Assembly (NCBI GenBank): GCA_013205365.1
Contig: JABMNC010000129.1
Coordinates: forward strand, 1-22,695
DNA: 22,695 nucleotides
Direction of reading: 5' to 3'
Origin: Cryomorphaceae bacterium
Lineage (GTDB): Bacteria; Bacteroidota; Bacteroidia; Flavobacteriales; Schleiferiaceae
Position 1 is the stretch's first letter. Every line of letters begins with the position of its first letter. Both the position numbers and the translations under genes were made by a program. Shown piece by piece: positions 22,053 to 22,695 of this stretch. The notes under the pieces are model-generated. The model was not told where the DNA came from and did no database searches. It saw only the letters and a list, made by a program, of their open reading frames with translations.

Positions 22053-22695
22053 TTACCTGCCGGCTTGATTATCGATGCTGCTGCGCAGAATAAGTGCCTC
22101 TTCGGGCATTATGCGCTCACCTATGGGCTGAAGAAGGTCCAATCCCTGAGCTCCGGGGTGCTTAATCGCCGGATTGATTGGGTAGGCATTCATGCCTTCT
22201 GAGGGCCATGGTCGGAGCAAGTCCGTGACGTCTGCCAAAGGAGTATCGGTGGAGAGCCAAGCAGCTTCGGATTCTTGCGAAAGAATGACTGGCGACCGCG
22301 GATGGCGAATATGCTGTAGCACCTCGTTTGCCGTAGTGGTAATAATGGCGAACGAAAACAGTTTGCGCTGGCTGTCTGGATCCATCCAAGAATCCCATAT
22401 TCCAGCCATGGCAAACGGGCGGTTTTTGCCCTGGAGGTAGACCAAGTAGGGTTCGCTGAGCTTGCGGTCAAACGGACCTTCAATAAAGGCATCGGCCAAG
22501 ACCAAGCAGCGTTGACTCCGTATGGCCTTGCGAAAACTCGGCTTCTGAATGATTCCCTTGGCCCCATTATAACGCGGATCGTTATCGGGATTATGATCGC
22601 CCTCCGCTCGGGCATTGATGAACATCATCTTCGAGGTGGCCCAAGAGGGGCGAAATCCAAACTGATAGAATTGGATCTGTTTTGGTGCGTCACTG
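22053..22695 (-). CDS. yedK: SRAP/YedK (HMCES-like) abasic-site protein, partial at the right edge
   Basis: SRAP proteins form a thiazolidine crosslink between their N-terminal Cys2 and abasic sites in single-stranded DNA, protecting them during replication. The frame is open to the end of the window, and translation of the last bases gives FRPSWATSK before MMFINARAE, so the ATG at 22628 is not the true start and the N-terminus with Cys2 is outside. Visible active-site parts are Asn in INARAE, Glu in the CLVLADAFIEGP stretch (Glu105 in E. coli YedK), and His in HIRHPRSPVIL (His160). The usual HxRMP is HPRSP here and FYEW is FIEGP, the Bacteroidota variant. It sits 6 bp upstream of dnaE2, which fits a role in damage tolerance. 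Confidence 0.92.
   Translation of the reverse strand, partial: SDAPKQIQFYQFGFRPSWATSKMMFINARAEGDHNPDNDPRYNGAKGIIQKPSFRKAIRSQRCLVLADAFIEGPFDRKLSEPYLVYLQGKNRPFAMAGIWDSWMDPDSQRKLFSFAIITTTANEVLQHIRHPRSPVILSQESEAAWLSTDTPLADVTDLLRPWPSEGMNAYPINPAIKHPGAQGLDLLQPIGERIMPEEALILRSSIDNQAGR

Noticed and set aside
1..22695. CRISPR array, phage, transposon or defence island
   Set aside because: No direct-repeat array, transposase, integrase or recognised defence gene was found, and the genes are consistently housekeeping.

Overview
The window looks like a chromosomal segment of a Bacteroidota bacterium, most likely Flavobacteriales, with a base composition near 50% GC as judged by eye. The evidence is the gene content (S46 dipeptidyl peptidase, DUF493 next to a NadR-like ATPase, RecQ of the type without HRDC, Bacteroidota-type DnaE2 and YedK), the near-absence of Shine-Dalgarno sequences, and repeated TAnnTTTG-type -7 promoter boxes. 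I see no phage, transposon, CRISPR array or horizontally acquired island. Almost everything is core housekeeping, densely packed, and no gene-free stretch exceeds 300 bases.

Layout. (1) 1-48: a tRNA-Met(CAT) cut by the left edge, minus strand, with a good promoter. (2) 304-2004: a plus-strand operon of three overlapping genes (START-like protein, PAP2 phosphatase, FabG), closed by a terminator. (3) 2081-4132: a secreted S46 peptidase of DPP11 type. (4) 4190-5865: sucD followed after two bases by a class IV aminotransferase, convergent with yqgE. (5) 5853-8059: yqgE (minus) diverges over 21 bp from pdxH and a Gfo/Idh/MocA oxidoreductase (plus). (6) 8124-11833: HU has its own promoter; behind it a minus-strand operon reads NadR-like ATPase, recQ, fmt. 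(7) 11832-12098: a DUF493 protein diverges from that ATPase, and the two start codons overlap in one CATG. (8) 12112-14709: clpC (minus), divergent from gyrA. (9) 14872-18803: gyrA, then a secreted TPR protein with its own -7 box and a terminator. (10) 18987-22695: a minus-strand mutagenesis or damage-tolerance pair, yedK (cut by the right edge) and dnaE2/imuC.

How the genes work together. Most genes are independent housekeeping functions: fatty-acid synthesis and membrane-lipid phosphatase, TCA cycle, PLP and possibly folate cofactor metabolism, translation initiation, nucleoid structure, topology, proteostasis and DNA repair. The clearest functional module is yedK-dnaE2: abasic-site protection coupled to translesion synthesis.

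The most interesting signals are regulatory rather than a new protein system. Several genes carry a -7 box only 4-7 bp before the ATG, which predicts leaderless mRNAs. Two divergent gene pairs share extremely compact start regions. A perfect 12-bp palindrome sits in the HU leader. I did not find convincing evidence of an undescribed multi-gene system.
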